Source of the DNA: DATARH01 sp036008175
GTDB lineage: Bacteria; Pseudomonadota; Alphaproteobacteria; ATCC43930; CGMCC-115725
Direction of reading: 5' to 3'
Assembly (NCBI GenBank): GCA_036008175.1
Contig: DASYOB010000156.1
Span: 1 to 60,556, forward strand
DNA length: 60,556 nt
How positions within the stretch are numbered: the first letter of the stretch is position 1; each line of letters opens with the position of its first letter. Under the pieces are notes generated by a model. The model worked only from the letters and a program-made list of their open reading frames with translations. It did no database searches and had not been told where the DNA came from. This document shows, one piece after another, positions 21,960-31,687 of the stretch. Made by a program: the position numbers and the translations under genes.

Positions 21960-22568
21960 GTGAGAACTATTCGAAAAACCGCAGCTGTCTCTGTGGCCCT
22001 TTTGGCGCCGGTAATGCTGGTTGCAGAACCGGCGCTGGCGCATTCCGTCGGAGGGACTGCGGCCGGGTTCACCGCCGGTTTTCTGCATCCGCCCTCCGGG
22101 CTCGATCATCTGTTGGCGATGGTAAGCGTCGGGATCTGGGGCGCGGAGTTGGGCGCCCCGGCGATTTGGCTGTTGCCGATCGCCTTTCCGCTGATCATGG
22201 CGGTCGGCGGCGCGCTCGGCGTCATCGGCATGCCGCTTCCCGCGGGCGAATTGCTGATCGCCCTTTCGGTCGTCGTCCTCGGGACGCTGGTTGCGTCGGC
22301 GCGCCGGTTGCCGATTTGGGCCGCGCTCGCGATCGTCGGCGTATTTGCGATCGCGCATGGACACGCGCATGGCGCCGAGTTGCCGGGCGCCGCCGACGCC
22401 CTCGCCTTCACGGTCGGGTTCGTCCTCGCGACCGGGCTGCTCCACTTGGCGGGGATCATGATCGGGGTGCTCGCCCGCTGGCCAAACGGAGTCATCGCCA
22501 TACGGGCCTGCGGATTAGTGGTCACCGTAACCGGCTGCTATTTCGTTTACGGATATGCCGGAGCGTAA
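21960..22568 (+). CDS. HupE/UreJ family membrane protein
   Basis: The protein of about 202 residues has a signal-like N-terminus ending EPALAHS and the HupE/UreJ signature GFLHPPSGLDHLLAMVSVGI. Six or so hydrophobic helices follow. Histidines near IAHGHAHGAEL are typical. Family members are linked to nickel or cobalt uptake for hydrogenase and urease. The GTG at 21960 gives the expected N-terminus; earlier in-frame starts would add Arg-rich sequence. Three HupE-like genes stand in a row here with overlapping ends. Confidence 0.87.
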   Translation: MRTIRKTAAVSVALLAPVMLVAEPALAHSVGGTAAGFTAGFLHPPSGLDHLLAMVSVGIWGAELGAPAIWLLPIAFPLIMAVGGALGVIGMPLPAGELLIALSVVVLGTLVASARRLPIWAALAIVGVFAIAHGHAHGAELPGAADALAFTVGFVLATGLLHLAGIMIGVLARWPNGVIAIRACGLVVTVTGCYFVYGYAGA

Positions 22569-23193
22569 GCGAGCAGGCCGCACGACACACACAGTCCGGC
22601 TTGTCCTTGGCGTCGCATTCTGCTTGATCCCCGCCTCGGCCGAGGCGCACACCGCACTGCAAGGCGTCGGCAGCTTCTGGTCGGGAGTTGTGCACCTACT
22701 GACCTCGCTCGATCAGCTTGGGTTTCTGCTGGGCCTGGCGATCTGGACGAGCTTTCAGGATCGTCGCTTGGACGCCCGCGTCATCGCCGCCGCCTTTGTC
22801 GCCGCATTGGCGGGCGTCTGGTTCGGCGCCAGCTTCGGTGAAGCGGGACGGCTCGACCTCGCCGCCGCGGCAGCGGCGTTGATGACTGCCGCCGGCTTGG
22901 CCGGGGCGATGCGTCTGCGGGTCGGCGCGACGCCGGTGCTCGGGTTGGCCTTGGCCGGCGGTCTCGTCGGCGGCGCCGCAGGCGCTGACGCCGCGGCGGG
23001 TTTGTCGATCGCGTTGTTTTCGCTGGGCGGTTCGATAGCCGCCGCTTCCGTGTTGAGTTACGGCCTGCTCGCGGCTCGCCGTCTCGAGACCGAATGGGGC
23101 CGCATTGCCCGGCGGGCTGGGGCGAGCTGGATTGCCGCCATCGGCCTGATGGTGCTTGCCCTGTCCTTCACCGGCCATACCGGTCGCGTGTAG
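22555..23193 (+). CDS. HupE/UreJ-like membrane protein, divergent
   Basis: The 212-residue product has a signal peptide (VRLVLGVAFCLIPASAEAHT) and about six membrane helices. It carries GSFWSGVVHLLTSLDQLGFL where HupE proteins have a G-x-DH motif, so the family's putative metal-site Asp-His is replaced by Asp-Gln. This places it as a degenerate or specialised relative of HupE/UreJ. It overlaps the HupE gene by 14 bases and its stop overlaps the next GTG by one base, so all three are translated together. Confidence 0.7.
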   Translation: MPERKRAGRTTHTVRLVLGVAFCLIPASAEAHTALQGVGSFWSGVVHLLTSLDQLGFLLGLAIWTSFQDRRLDARVIAAAFVAALAGVWFGASFGEAGRLDLAAAAAALMTAAGLAGAMRLRVGATPVLGLALAGGLVGGAAGADAAAGLSIALFSLGGSIAAASVLSYGLLAARRLETEWGRIARRAGASWIAAIGLMVLALSFTGHTGRV

Positions 23194-24353
23194 TGCTGCG
23201 CGGGCTCGTCCTGTCGCTCGCGCTGATCGCGGCCGCCGGCACCGCGCGCGCCCACCTCGCCTCCGACAGCTATCTGCGCATCGAGATTGACCAAGCCGGC
23301 GCGACCGGCGGGCAATGGGATATCGCGCTGCGCGACCTCGATGTCGCGGTCGGGCTCGACGCCGATCAAGACGGCACCATCACCTGGGGCGAGCTTCGTG
23401 CCAAAGAGGGGGAGATTGCAGCCTACGCCATCGGCCGATTGACCCTAGCCCGGGGCGGCAGCGCATGCGTGCTCAAACCGACCAATCTGATGGTCGATTA
23501 TCACGCCGGCTCGGCCTACGCGGTACTGCCCTTCACCGCCGAATGTCCGGCTGGCGGCCGACTGACCGTTGGCTATCGACTCCTTTTCGATCTCGATCCG
23601 AGCCATCGCGGCTTGCTCACGATTGCTGCCGGCGACCAGGTCAAGAGCGAGGTGCTGACCCCGGACCATGCCCAGATCACGGTCGATGCCGGCCCGTCTC
23701 GGCTCGGCGATCAGGTCACCCAATTCCTGCGCTTCGGGTTCGACCACATTCTGCTTGGCTACGACCACCTGCTGTTCGTCGCCGTCTTGCTGGTGACGGC
23801 GGCATTGCACCGGCGCGATGGCAATGGCTGGGTGGCGATCGATGGACTCGGCCGGGTGCTGATCGAGACGATCAAGACCTTGACCGCTTTTACCCTTGCG
23901 CATGCCATCGTGCTGACTCCGGCGGTGCTCGGCGCGGTCAATTTGCCGGCGCGGCTTGTCGAACCGGCGGTCGCGGTGACGATCATGCTGGCAGCGCTCG
24001 ACAATATCCGCCCGATCCTGCCGCGGTTGCGCTGGCAGGTCGCCTTCCTGTTCGGGCTGATCCATGGTCTTTCGTTCGCCAGCGCGCTGGGGCCAATGCG
24101 GCTGTCGCCGCTGAGCATGTCGCTGGCATTGGGCAGCTTCAATCTCGGCGTAGAGGCCGGGCAGATCGCGCTTGCTCTGCTTTTGGTGCCGATCGCCGTT
24201 GCCTTGCGGCACGAGGCCGCCTACCGCCGACTGATAGCTCCCGGAGTTTCAATGGGCGCTTTGTTGCTGGCCGGAGTCTGGCTTTTTGATCGTGTGTTCG
24301 CGCTCGACCTGCTGTCGCTCCAGCCGATGGCGATAGCCGGAGCCGGACGCTAG
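23193..24353 (+). CDS. HupE/UreJ_2 family membrane protein with periplasmic N-domain
   Basis: The 386-residue product starts at a GTG overlapping the previous stop (TAGTG). A signal peptide (LVLSLALIAAAGTARAH) is followed by a soluble domain with an EF-hand-like loop (LDADQDGTITWGELRAKEGE). The C-terminal half is a HupE/UreJ-type membrane domain with FGFDHILLGYDHLLFVAVLL and FLFGLIHGLSFASALG. The DQDGTITWGE loop suggests calcium binding. The presence of three related membrane proteins in one operon suggests they form one complex. Confidence 0.83.
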   Translation: MLRGLVLSLALIAAAGTARAHLASDSYLRIEIDQAGATGGQWDIALRDLDVAVGLDADQDGTITWGELRAKEGEIAAYAIGRLTLARGGSACVLKPTNLMVDYHAGSAYAVLPFTAECPAGGRLTVGYRLLFDLDPSHRGLLTIAAGDQVKSEVLTPDHAQITVDAGPSRLGDQVTQFLRFGFDHILLGYDHLLFVAVLLVTAALHRRDGNGWVAIDGLGRVLIETIKTLTAFTLAHAIVLTPAVLGAVNLPARLVEPAVAVTIMLAALDNIRPILPRLRWQVAFLFGLIHGLSFASALGPMRLSPLSMSLALGSFNLGVEAGQIALALLLVPIAVALRHEAAYRRLIAPGVSMGALLLAGVWLFDRVFALDLLSLQPMAIAGAGR

Positions 24354-24495
24354 CAAGGGCCGCGACGGGTGACCGCGGCGCAATGTCGCCACTTTCGCCC
24401 AGATCGTCGGCGCGGATGCGTCCCGAAAGCATCTTCGATGATGTCGGGATTGGGTAGATACATTAGTGCGATGGCCACGACCGCGGTGACGGCCC

Positions 24496-25803
24496 ATGCG
24501 GATCCTGCGCATCCTCCTGGCGATTGCCATCCTGCTGATCCTCGCGGTCGGCGGTTTCGTGCTGTGGTCGCAGCGGGCCGAGATCGCCGCGATCGAGCCG
24601 CCGCCACGCGCGGCGTTCGACCGCAGCCTGGTTGAGAAGGGGGCGCAGCTCGCGGCAATCGGCAACTGCATCGTCTGTCACACCGTGCCGGGCGGTCCCG
24701 CTTATGCCGGCAATCGGCCGATCCCGACCCCGTTTGGGACGATCTACAGCACCAACATCACTCCCGACCCGGACAGTGGTATCGGGCGCTGGTCGGAGGA
24801 GGCGTTCCGCCGGGCGATGCGCGAGGGTATCGCGCGCGACGGGCATCATCTCTATCCGGCTTTTCCCTACGACCATTTCGCCCGCGCGAGCGATGAGGAC
24901 GTCCGCGCGCTCTATGCCTTTGCGATGACGCGGGTGCCGGTGGCGAGCCGGGCGACGGCGAACGCCCTGCCGTTTCCACTCAATCAGCGTTGGACGCTTG
25001 TGTTCTGGAACCTGCTGTATTTCGATGACACGCCATTCCAGCCTGATCCGCGGCAGAGCGCCGAATGGAATCGCGGCGCCTATCTCGTCGAAGGGCTCGG
25101 CCATTGTGGCGATTGCCATACCCCGCGCAACCTGCTCGGCGCGGAGAGGGGCGAGCTGGCGCTCGCCGGCGGTGAGGCGGAGGGCTGGTCGGCGCCGGCC
25201 TTGGATGCGGCCTCGCTCGCGCCGGTGCCGTGGAACGCGGCGCACCTCTTCACCTATCTGCGCCAGGGCCGGGATCCTGAGCACGGCGCCGCGGCCGGGC
25301 CGATGCAGCCCATTGTCGGGGATCTGGCGAAGGCGAACGAAGCCGACGTGTATGCGATCGCTGCTTATATCGCCGGCCGGATCGGGGAGCCCTCACCCGA
25401 GAAACACCAGCGCGCCGACGCATTGCTTGCCAAAGCGCGAGAGGCGGTCGAGCCGGCCAAGCCGAACCCCGGCGAGGAAACGGGTGCCGCGATCTTCGCC
25501 GGGGCCTGTGCAAGTTGCCATCTGGGCGGGCCGGCGATTGTCTCGCCGCGCGGCATCGACCTTAGGCTCAGCGCCGCGATCTCCGCGCCCGACCCGCGCG
25601 ACGCGATTTTTATCGTGCTCGACGGCATCCACCCGCCCGACGGTCAGCCCGGCCCATGGATGCCGCGCTTCGACGGCGCGTTTACCGATGCGCAGCTCGC
25701 GGCGTTGCTGGGCTATCTGCGCGCCCATTACGGCCAGGCCCCGGCCTGGACGGATCTGGAGACTCAGATGCGCGATATCCGGCGCAGCAGGGAGCGGTCA
25801 TGA
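24496..25803 (+). CDS. Tri-haem cytochrome c subunit of a molybdenum hydroxylase
   Basis: The 435-residue product has an N-terminal membrane anchor or signal (ILLAIAILLILAVGGFVLW) and three haem sites: CIVCH, CGDCH and CASCH. This architecture is that of the cytochrome subunit of periplasmic aldehyde, isoquinoline or nicotinate dehydrogenases, and also of gluconate-type dehydrogenases. The conserved NITPDPDSGIGRWSEEAFRR fits. It passes electrons from the 2Fe-2S subunit to the respiratory chain. Its stop overlaps the next ATG (ATGA), which ties it to the molybdenum enzyme. Confidence 0.93.
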   Translation: MRILRILLAIAILLILAVGGFVLWSQRAEIAAIEPPPRAAFDRSLVEKGAQLAAIGNCIVCHTVPGGPAYAGNRPIPTPFGTIYSTNITPDPDSGIGRWSEEAFRRAMREGIARDGHHLYPAFPYDHFARASDEDVRALYAFAMTRVPVASRATANALPFPLNQRWTLVFWNLLYFDDTPFQPDPRQSAEWNRGAYLVEGLGHCGDCHTPRNLLGAERGELALAGGEAEGWSAPALDAASLAPVPWNAAHLFTYLRQGRDPEHGAAAGPMQPIVGDLAKANEADVYAIAAYIAGRIGEPSPEKHQRADALLAKAREAVEPAKPNPGEETGAAIFAGACASCHLGGPAIVSPRGIDLRLSAAISAPDPRDAIFIVLDGIHPPDGQPGPWMPRFDGAFTDAQLAALLGYLRAHYGQAPAWTDLETQMRDIRRSRERS

Positions 25804-26294
25804 TTACGCTAACGGTCAACGGCACGTCGCATCGGCTCGACATCGACCCGGCGACGCCCTTGCTTTACGCGCTGCGCGGCGAGCTCGGCCTCAATGCCGC
25901 CAAGTTCGGCTGCGGTCTCGGCCAGTGCGGTGCTTGCACCGTAATCGTCGAGGGCGAGCCGGTCTTTTCCTGCCTGACCCCCGTTATTGCTTTGCAAGAT
26001 AGACGCGTCACCACGGTCGAAGGGCTGGGCACAGCCGACAAGCCGGGTCCGCTGCAGCAGGCCTTCATCGACGAGCAGGCGGCGCAGTGCGGCTATTGCA
26101 CGGCCGGCATGATCATGCGCGCGCAGGCTTTGCTCGACCGCAACACAGCGGCCTCGGACGCCGAGATCCGCGCCCATATGGAGCCGAACCTGTGCCGCTG
26201 CGGCACACATATGCGAATTCTGCGGGCGATCCGTCGGGCGAGCGAGGCGATGCGCGATCACCCGACGGGGACAGCCCGGGAGGCGCGGCGATGA
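25800..26294 (+). CDS. 2Fe-2S subunit of a molybdenum hydroxylase (IorA/CoxS type)
   Basis: The 164-residue protein carries the plant-type cluster CGLGQCGACTVIVEGEPVFSC near the N-terminus and the second cluster motif CGYCTAGMIMRAQ...CRCGTHMRI. Both are needed for electron flow from molybdopterin to cytochrome. It has no signal peptide and would be exported bound to the Tat-carrying large subunit. Both ends overlap neighbours by 4 bases. Confidence 0.95.
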   Translation: MITLTVNGTSHRLDIDPATPLLYALRGELGLNAAKFGCGLGQCGACTVIVEGEPVFSCLTPVIALQDRRVTTVEGLGTADKPGPLQQAFIDEQAAQCGYCTAGMIMRAQALLDRNTAASDAEIRAHMEPNLCRCGTHMRILRAIRRASEAMRDHPTGTAREARR

Positions 26295-28504
26295 GCGCCG
26301 CAATGCTCTCCCGGCGCGCGGTGCTGGCTGGCGGCGGCGCGCTTGTCGTCGGCTTTTCGCTGATGCCGCGCGGTATCTTGGCACAGGCAGCCGGGCCAAA
26401 GCTGCCCGGCAGCCTCGACAAGACGCCGATGCTCGACGCCTGGATCCGCATCGATGCCGACGGCAAGATCACGGTCTTCACCGGCAAGGCCGAGCTGGGG
26501 CAGGGGATCAAGACGGCGCTGGTCCAGCTCGCCGCCGAGGAGCTGATGGTCGCGCCCGAGGCGATCCATCTCGTCACCGCCGATACGTCGCTGACCCCCG
26601 ATGAGGGCTACACCGCCGGCAGCCATTCGATGCAGGACAGCGGCACCGCGATCCGCGATGCCGCGGCGGAGGTGCGCGCGCTGTTGATCGGCGCGGCGGC
26701 GACGAAGCTGCAGCTTCCGGCCGAGCGGCTGCAGGCCCTGGACGGTGCGGTTGTCAGCGACGATGGCAGGCGGCTCGGTTATGGCGAGCTGGTGGGCGAC
26801 CAGCTGCTGCATGTCCGGGCCGAGCCGCAACCGAAGCTGGTCGACCCGGCAAAGCATCAGCTGGTCGGCAAATCGCTGCCGAGGGTCGATATCCCCGCCA
26901 AGGTCACCGGCAGCGAAGCCTATGTGCAGGATCTGCGGCTGCCGGAGATGGTGCATGCCCGGGTCGTGCGCCCCCCTTCCTATGGCGCCACACTGAGCAA
27001 GGCGGGCGTTGCCGCGGTCCAGAAGATGCCGGGCGTGCTCAAAGTGCATCGCGACGGCAGCTATCTCGCGGTCATCGCCGAGCGCGAATACCAGGCGGTC
27101 GCGGCGATGCGGGCGCTGTCGGCTACGGCCGGATGGGAGGAAACGGCAAGACTCCCCGAGCCAAAGGAGTTGTTCGACTGGCTCGCGGCGCAGCCGACGC
27201 AGCAGGTGCCGGTCCGCAACGATCTTGGCGAAATGCCTTCCGGACTGCACGTTGTCGAGGCCAGCTATCGCCGCGCCTATCAGATGCACGGATCGATCGG
27301 CCCGTCCTGCGCGGTCGGTTTGTTCAAGGATGGTGCGCTGACCGTGTGGACGCACAGCCAGGGCGTCTATCCGCTGCGCGGTGCGATTGCCCAGCTGACG
27401 CAATTGCCGCCCGAGAAGGTGCGCTGTATCCAGGTCGAGGGTTCGGGCTGCTACGGCCACAACGGCGCCGACGATGCCGGGGCCGACGCCGCGCTATTGG
27501 CGATGGCGCTGCCCGGGCGTCCGGTGCGGGTGCAGTGGATGCGCGAGGAGGAGCACGGCTGGGAGCCCTACGGCTCAGCGATGATCACCAAGGCGCGCGC
27601 CGCGCTCGGGCCGGACGGTCGCATCCAGGCATGGGACTATTCGGTGCGCAGCTGCACCCATGCGACACGGCCGGGTCCGGCGGGCAATCTGATGCCGGCC
27701 TGGCTTGGGTCCGCGCCCATTCCGCAACCGCCGCCGAAGCCGCTGCCCTTGCCGGAAGGCGGCGGGCATCGCAACGCCGCGCCGCTCTACACGATCCCCA
27801 ATGCCCGGGTCGTCTACGACTTTGTGCCGGCGATGCCGATCCGGGTGTCGGCGCTGCGTGGCCTCGGCGCCTATATGAACATTTTCTCGATCGAGAGCTT
27901 TATCGACGAGCTGGCGCAAGCCGCCCAAGCCGATCCGGTCGAGTTCCGCCTGCGCCATCTCGATGATCCGCGCGCCCGCGAGGTCGTTACAACGGCGGCA
28001 GAGCGCTTCGGCTGGACGGGATACAAGAAACAGCCGGGCCGCGGCCGCGGCTTCGCCTTTGCTCGTTACAAAAACCTCGCCGCTTACATGGCGCTCGCGG
28101 TCGAGGTCGAGCTCGACCGCGAGAGCGGCCGGGTGCGCCTCGCGCGGGCGATCGCGACGGTCGACAGCGGTGAGGCGGTCAATCCCGACGGCATCAAGAA
28201 CCAGATCGAGGGCGGCGTCCTGCAATCGGCCAGCTGGACGCTCTATGAAAGCGTCGCATTCGACCGGACCCGCATCACCAGCCGCGACTGGGCCAGCTAC
28301 CCGATCCTGCGCTTCTCGGCGGTGCCGGACGAGGTCAACATCCATGTTATCGACCGGCCGGGGACGCCTTTCCTCGGCACCGGAGAAGCGGCGCAAGGGC
28401 CGACCGCGGCGGCTATTGCCAACGCGGTTGCCGATGCCGCCGGCGTCAGGTTGCGCGACATTCCGCTGACCGCCGCCCGGGTCAAAGCCGCGATCGGGGT
28501 CTGA
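26291..28504 (+). CDS. Molybdopterin-binding subunit of aldehyde/N-heterocycle oxidoreductase
   Basis: The 737-residue product is the catalytic subunit of an IorB-type hydroxylase. A Tat-like signal (SRRAVLAGGGALVVGFSLMP) marks it for export. Conserved parts include FTGKAELGQGIKTALVQLAA, GSGCYGHNGADDAGADAALL, ALRGLGAYMNIFSIESFIDE and the C-terminal LGTGEAAQGPTAAAIANAV, with the catalytic Glu of GTGE. Substrates of relatives are aldehydes, isoquinoline, quinaldine and nicotinate; the actual one cannot be read here. No cofactor-insertion (XdhC-type) gene lies in the window. Confidence 0.93.
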   Translation: MSAAMLSRRAVLAGGGALVVGFSLMPRGILAQAAGPKLPGSLDKTPMLDAWIRIDADGKITVFTGKAELGQGIKTALVQLAAEELMVAPEAIHLVTADTSLTPDEGYTAGSHSMQDSGTAIRDAAAEVRALLIGAAATKLQLPAERLQALDGAVVSDDGRRLGYGELVGDQLLHVRAEPQPKLVDPAKHQLVGKSLPRVDIPAKVTGSEAYVQDLRLPEMVHARVVRPPSYGATLSKAGVAAVQKMPGVLKVHRDGSYLAVIAEREYQAVAAMRALSATAGWEETARLPEPKELFDWLAAQPTQQVPVRNDLGEMPSGLHVVEASYRRAYQMHGSIGPSCAVGLFKDGALTVWTHSQGVYPLRGAIAQLTQLPPEKVRCIQVEGSGCYGHNGADDAGADAALLAMALPGRPVRVQWMREEEHGWEPYGSAMITKARAALGPDGRIQAWDYSVRSCTHATRPGPAGNLMPAWLGSAPIPQPPPKPLPLPEGGGHRNAAPLYTIPNARVVYDFVPAMPIRVSALRGLGAYMNIFSIESFIDELAQAAQADPVEFRLRHLDDPRAREVVTTAAERFGWTGYKKQPGRGRGFAFARYKNLAAYMALAVEVELDRESGRVRLARAIATVDSGEAVNPDGIKNQIEGGVLQSASWTLYESVAFDRTRITSRDWASYPILRFSAVPDEVNIHVIDRPGTPFLGTGEAAQGPTAAAIANAVADAAGVRLRDIPLTAARVKAAIGV

Positions 28505-28646
28505 CGCACAAAGCTCGTTGCTGCGCCGGGGCGTTCATCGGGCCGGCGATCGGAGGACGGGCCGCTTGACCGCGACGCCGCCGGCACCGCAGTCTAAGCG
28601 AAAATAAGCTTGGGGCTCGCGCCTTCGGACGTTCGGCGTTTCCAGA

Positions 28647-29603
28647 ATGTACAGCTATATCGTGCGTCGTCTCGGCTTTGGTGCGCTGACCGTGATCGGC
28701 GTATCGCTGATCGTCTTCATGGTGTTGCGCATCCTGCCGGGCGATCCCCTCGTCGCGATCTTCGGCCCGGAGGGGTTCACCAAGCTCAGCGAGGCCGATC
28801 GCGCCGGCTACATGGCGCAGCTCGGCCTCAGCGACCCGTTGGTCGTGCAATACCTGCACTGGATGCGCGACATCGCCGAGGGCAGCCTCGGGCGTTCGTT
28901 CTTTCGGTCAGAGAGCGTCGCCGAGATGGTCTCGCGGCGCGGGCCGTTGACAGCGGAGATCGCGCTGATCTCGGTTGTGCTGTCCTGGCTCGTCGGCATA
29001 CCCGTGGCGATCGTCAGCGCGCTGCGCCCGAACACGCTCGGCGACAACATCTCACGGTTTATCAGCATCCTGTTTCTCGCCGTCCCGGGCTTTTGGCTGG
29101 GGATGCTGATTGTCTTGGCCTCATTGTTCTGGTTCGGCTATCGGGCGCCGCTCGCCGGCGCGTCGCTCTTGGAAAACCCCTGGGCCAATCTGCAGATCGT
29201 GATCGGGCCCGCGGTGGTGCTGGGCATGGGCCAGGCCGCCTATATCGCCCGGATGGCCCGCTCCAGCCTTCTTGAGGTTATCCGTGAGGATTACGTGCGC
29301 ACAGCGCGCGCCAAGGGGCTGAACGGGCGCATGGTGGTCCGCCTGCACGCGCTGCCGAACGCGCTGCTGCCGGTCATCACCCTGTCGGGGATTTTGCTCG
29401 GGTTTGTCCTTGCCGGCTCGATTCCGGTCGAGCGCGCCTTCGGCACCCCGGGCCTCGGTTACGCTATGTTTACCGCGGTCAGCGAACGCGATGTCTTTGT
29501 GATGCAGAACCTGGTGTTTCTCTATGCCTGCGTTTTCGTGGTGCTGAACATCCTGGTCGATGTGACGATTGCCTGGGTCGATCCGAGGATCCGCTATCGA
29601 TGA
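28647..29603 (+). CDS. ABC transporter permease, DppB type (importer 1)
   Basis: The 318-residue integral membrane protein begins MYSYIVRRLGFGALTVIGVS, a DppB/OppB start, and has six membrane segments. The cytoplasmic EAA loop is ARSSLLEVIREDYVRTARAK followed by GL. It forms the channel of a peptide- or nickel-type importer with the next gene (4-base overlap). The ATPases and a binding protein lie 2-5 kb downstream. A 142-base gap with no gene separates it from the molybdenum enzyme. Confidence 0.94.
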   Translation: MYSYIVRRLGFGALTVIGVSLIVFMVLRILPGDPLVAIFGPEGFTKLSEADRAGYMAQLGLSDPLVVQYLHWMRDIAEGSLGRSFFRSESVAEMVSRRGPLTAEIALISVVLSWLVGIPVAIVSALRPNTLGDNISRFISILFLAVPGFWLGMLIVLASLFWFGYRAPLAGASLLENPWANLQIVIGPAVVLGMGQAAYIARMARSSLLEVIREDYVRTARAKGLNGRMVVRLHALPNALLPVITLSGILLGFVLAGSIPVERAFGTPGLGYAMFTAVSERDVFVMQNLVFLYACVFVVLNILVDVTIAWVDPRIRYR

Positions 29604-30526
29604 CGATCGCCGAGCCGGAAGTCCTCTACCCGATCGAAGAAGTCCCGCCAAAGATCGAAGCCTCGCGCTGGCGTCGCTTCGCCGGCGCCTTGAAGACATT
29701 CGCCAGGCGCTCGCCGTTTTCCGCGTTCTGGGGCTGCGTCGCCGCGGGGATCCTCCTCGTCGCGATCGCCGCGCCGGTACTGGCGCCCTACGAGCCGCTC
29801 AAATCCGACTTCCGGCACATGACCAAGCCGCCGGAGGCGCCGCATTATTTCGGCACCGACCAGATCGGCCGCGACACGCTGAGCCGGGTCATCTACGGCA
29901 GCCGCGCCTCGCTGGCGGTGGCGATCGGCGCGGTGTTGTTCGGCACTACCTTGGGCGCGGTGTGGGGGCTGGCGAGCGGCTATTTCGGCGGCCGTTTCGA
30001 CCTGATCAGCCAGCGCATCATCGAGTTCCTGCAATCCTTTCCGGATCTGATCCTGGCGATGGCGATTGCGATGGCATTGGGGGCCGGGTTCGGCACCGTC
30101 ATTGTCGCGATCGCGATCACCCGCATTCCATTCGGCGGGCGCGTCATCCGCGCGGTGGTGCTGTCGGTGAAAGAAATGTCCTATGTCGAGGCGGCGCGCG
30201 GCCTTGGCGCCTCGCACCTGCGGATGATGGCGCGGCACATCCTGCCGCAATGCATCGCGCCCTATCTGATCCTCGCCACGGCGCATCTTGGCGTGGCGAT
30301 CGTCATCGAGGCCTCGCTCGGCTTCCTCGGCGTCGGCATCCCGCCGCCGACCCCGACCTGGGGCAACATGCTGGCGGATTCCCTGAATGCGGGACTGGTG
30401 CCGCCGTGGTGGCTGGTGCTGTTTCCGGGCTGCGCGATCACGATCACCGTGCTCGCCTTCAATCTTCTCGGCGACGGCATCCGAGATTTCCTCGACCCGC
30501 GCCTTCGTAGCGCGATTCGGCAATAG
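29600..30526 (+). CDS. ABC transporter permease, DppC type (importer 1)
   Basis: The 308-residue partner permease has a DppC N-terminal extension, then HYFGTDQIGRDTLSRVIYGS and the EAA loop EMSYVEAARGLGASHLRMMA. The C-terminal LGFLGVGIPPPTPTWGNMLA is family-typical. It forms a heterodimer with the preceding permease and is translationally coupled to it. Confidence 0.94.
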   Translation: MTIAEPEVLYPIEEVPPKIEASRWRRFAGALKTFARRSPFSAFWGCVAAGILLVAIAAPVLAPYEPLKSDFRHMTKPPEAPHYFGTDQIGRDTLSRVIYGSRASLAVAIGAVLFGTTLGAVWGLASGYFGGRFDLISQRIIEFLQSFPDLILAMAIAMALGAGFGTVIVAIAITRIPFGGRVIRAVVLSVKEMSYVEAARGLGASHLRMMARHILPQCIAPYLILATAHLGVAIVIEASLGFLGVGIPPPTPTWGNMLADSLNAGLVPPWWLVLFPGCAITITVLAFNLLGDGIRDFLDPRLRSAIRQ

Positions 30527-30547
30527 CGCCGCTCTGTGGATGCCCGC

Positions 30548-31687
30548 TCAGGCGGTGAAGGTGTAGCGGCTTCCGGTGGTGCACAGCACCAGCTTCTCCG
30601 GCATTTCCTGCTTGGCCAGATCGACGAAGTTCTGGCCGCTGCAATGCATCGGCAGGACGTGCTCGAGATCGAACTTCTTCAGCTCCGCCATGACCTGGCG
30701 CAGATAATCGTCGGGCGCAGGCGCCAGGTGGAAGCCGCCGACGAGCGCATAGATCTTGTCGACGCCGCTAACCTCCTGGGCGCGTCTCAAGGTATTGATG
30801 ATGCCGGCGTGTCCGCAGGAGCTGATCACGACGAGGCCGCGATCGCCCAGCCGAAAGCATGTCGCGTGCTCGTGCCAATGCTGGTCGGGTTGCGGCTTGC
30901 CGGCCAGCTCCTCTGGCGTGAAATGGTGGTCCATATAGGCGTTCGGGTCGCAGCCGAGCCCGTCCTTGACGCCGAATTCGACCCAGCTGTTCGGCAACAC
31001 GTGCTCGATACTGGTGCGCGGCACCGCCCCGGTCGTGAAGGCATGGCCCTCGATCACAACCGGTGCCTCCGACTGCACGGTTTCCACCCCCAGCGCCTTC
31101 AGCCGACGCCGGTCGATCTGTGGCCCATAATCGCTGAAGGTGCCGTCCGGGGTGCGCAGCATCCGGTGACAGAAGGCGTCCTCGCCGCCGGTGTAGAGGC
31201 GCAGGTCTTTGCGCATCTTTGTGCGCCGCGCTTCGAGAAAACCCATCAGGCCGCCGCAATGGTCGTAATGGCCGTGGCTCATGATCAGCGCGTCCACCGC
31301 CGCCGGGTCGATCTTCAGCAGATCGAGGTTGTTCGCATAAGCTTCCGGGGTGAAACCGAAATCGAGCAGGTATTGCTTCGCGTCGCCGCCCCGATGCGAC
31401 TCGATGTGCAGGGCCAGGCCCCATTCGCTGTGTAGCGTCCGGCCCTGCGCGGCATCGGTCATCGCGGTGCGCTGGACGGTGAGGCCCGGCGCCTCGGACC
31501 CGCGCAGAAATATGTCATGTGCTCCGTCGGTGACCTCGCGCACGACGATCCGCTCGACTTGCGGCGCGTCGATGCGCACTATTGCCGCGTGCGCCGCGTG
31601 GTCCAACACAACGCTGCCGCTCAGCAACGAGCCGCCGAGCGCGACGGATCCGTGCAAAAAATGGCGGCGATCCAACGGCAACGGCAT
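30548..31687 (-). CDS. Tat-exported metallo-beta-lactamase-fold protein (COG1237-like)
   Basis: The 379-residue product opens with a twin-arginine-like signal (DRRHFLHGSVALGGSLLSGS). The metal site is SHGHYDHCGG, with further ligands in SSCGHAGIINTL and the C-terminal GGFHLAP. The pattern HAGIINTLRRAQ plus GGFHL is that of the COG1237 branch, related to an archaeal dihydropterin enzyme. It sits between the permease and ATPase units of the importer on the minus strand and may act on the imported compound in the periplasm. The reaction is unknown. Confidence 0.85.
   Translation of the reverse strand: MPLPLDRRHFLHGSVALGGSLLSGSVVLDHAAHAAIVRIDAPQVERIVVREVTDGAHDIFLRGSEAPGLTVQRTAMTDAAQGRTLHSEWGLALHIESHRGGDAKQYLLDFGFTPEAYANNLDLLKIDPAAVDALIMSHGHYDHCGGLMGFLEARRTKMRKDLRLYTGGEDAFCHRMLRTPDGTFSDYGPQIDRRRLKALGVETVQSEAPVVIEGHAFTTGAVPRTSIEHVLPNSWVEFGVKDGLGCDPNAYMDHHFTPEELAGKPQPDQHWHEHATCFRLGDRGLVVISSCGHAGIINTLRRAQEVSGVDKIYALVGGFHLAPAPDDYLRQVMAELKKFDLEHVLPMHCSGQNFVDLAKQEMPEKLVLCTTGSRYTFTA

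Noticed and set aside
28505..28646. Promoter for importer 1 (CTTGAC near 28565)
   Set aside because: No -10 box at a sensible distance; too weak to annotate.
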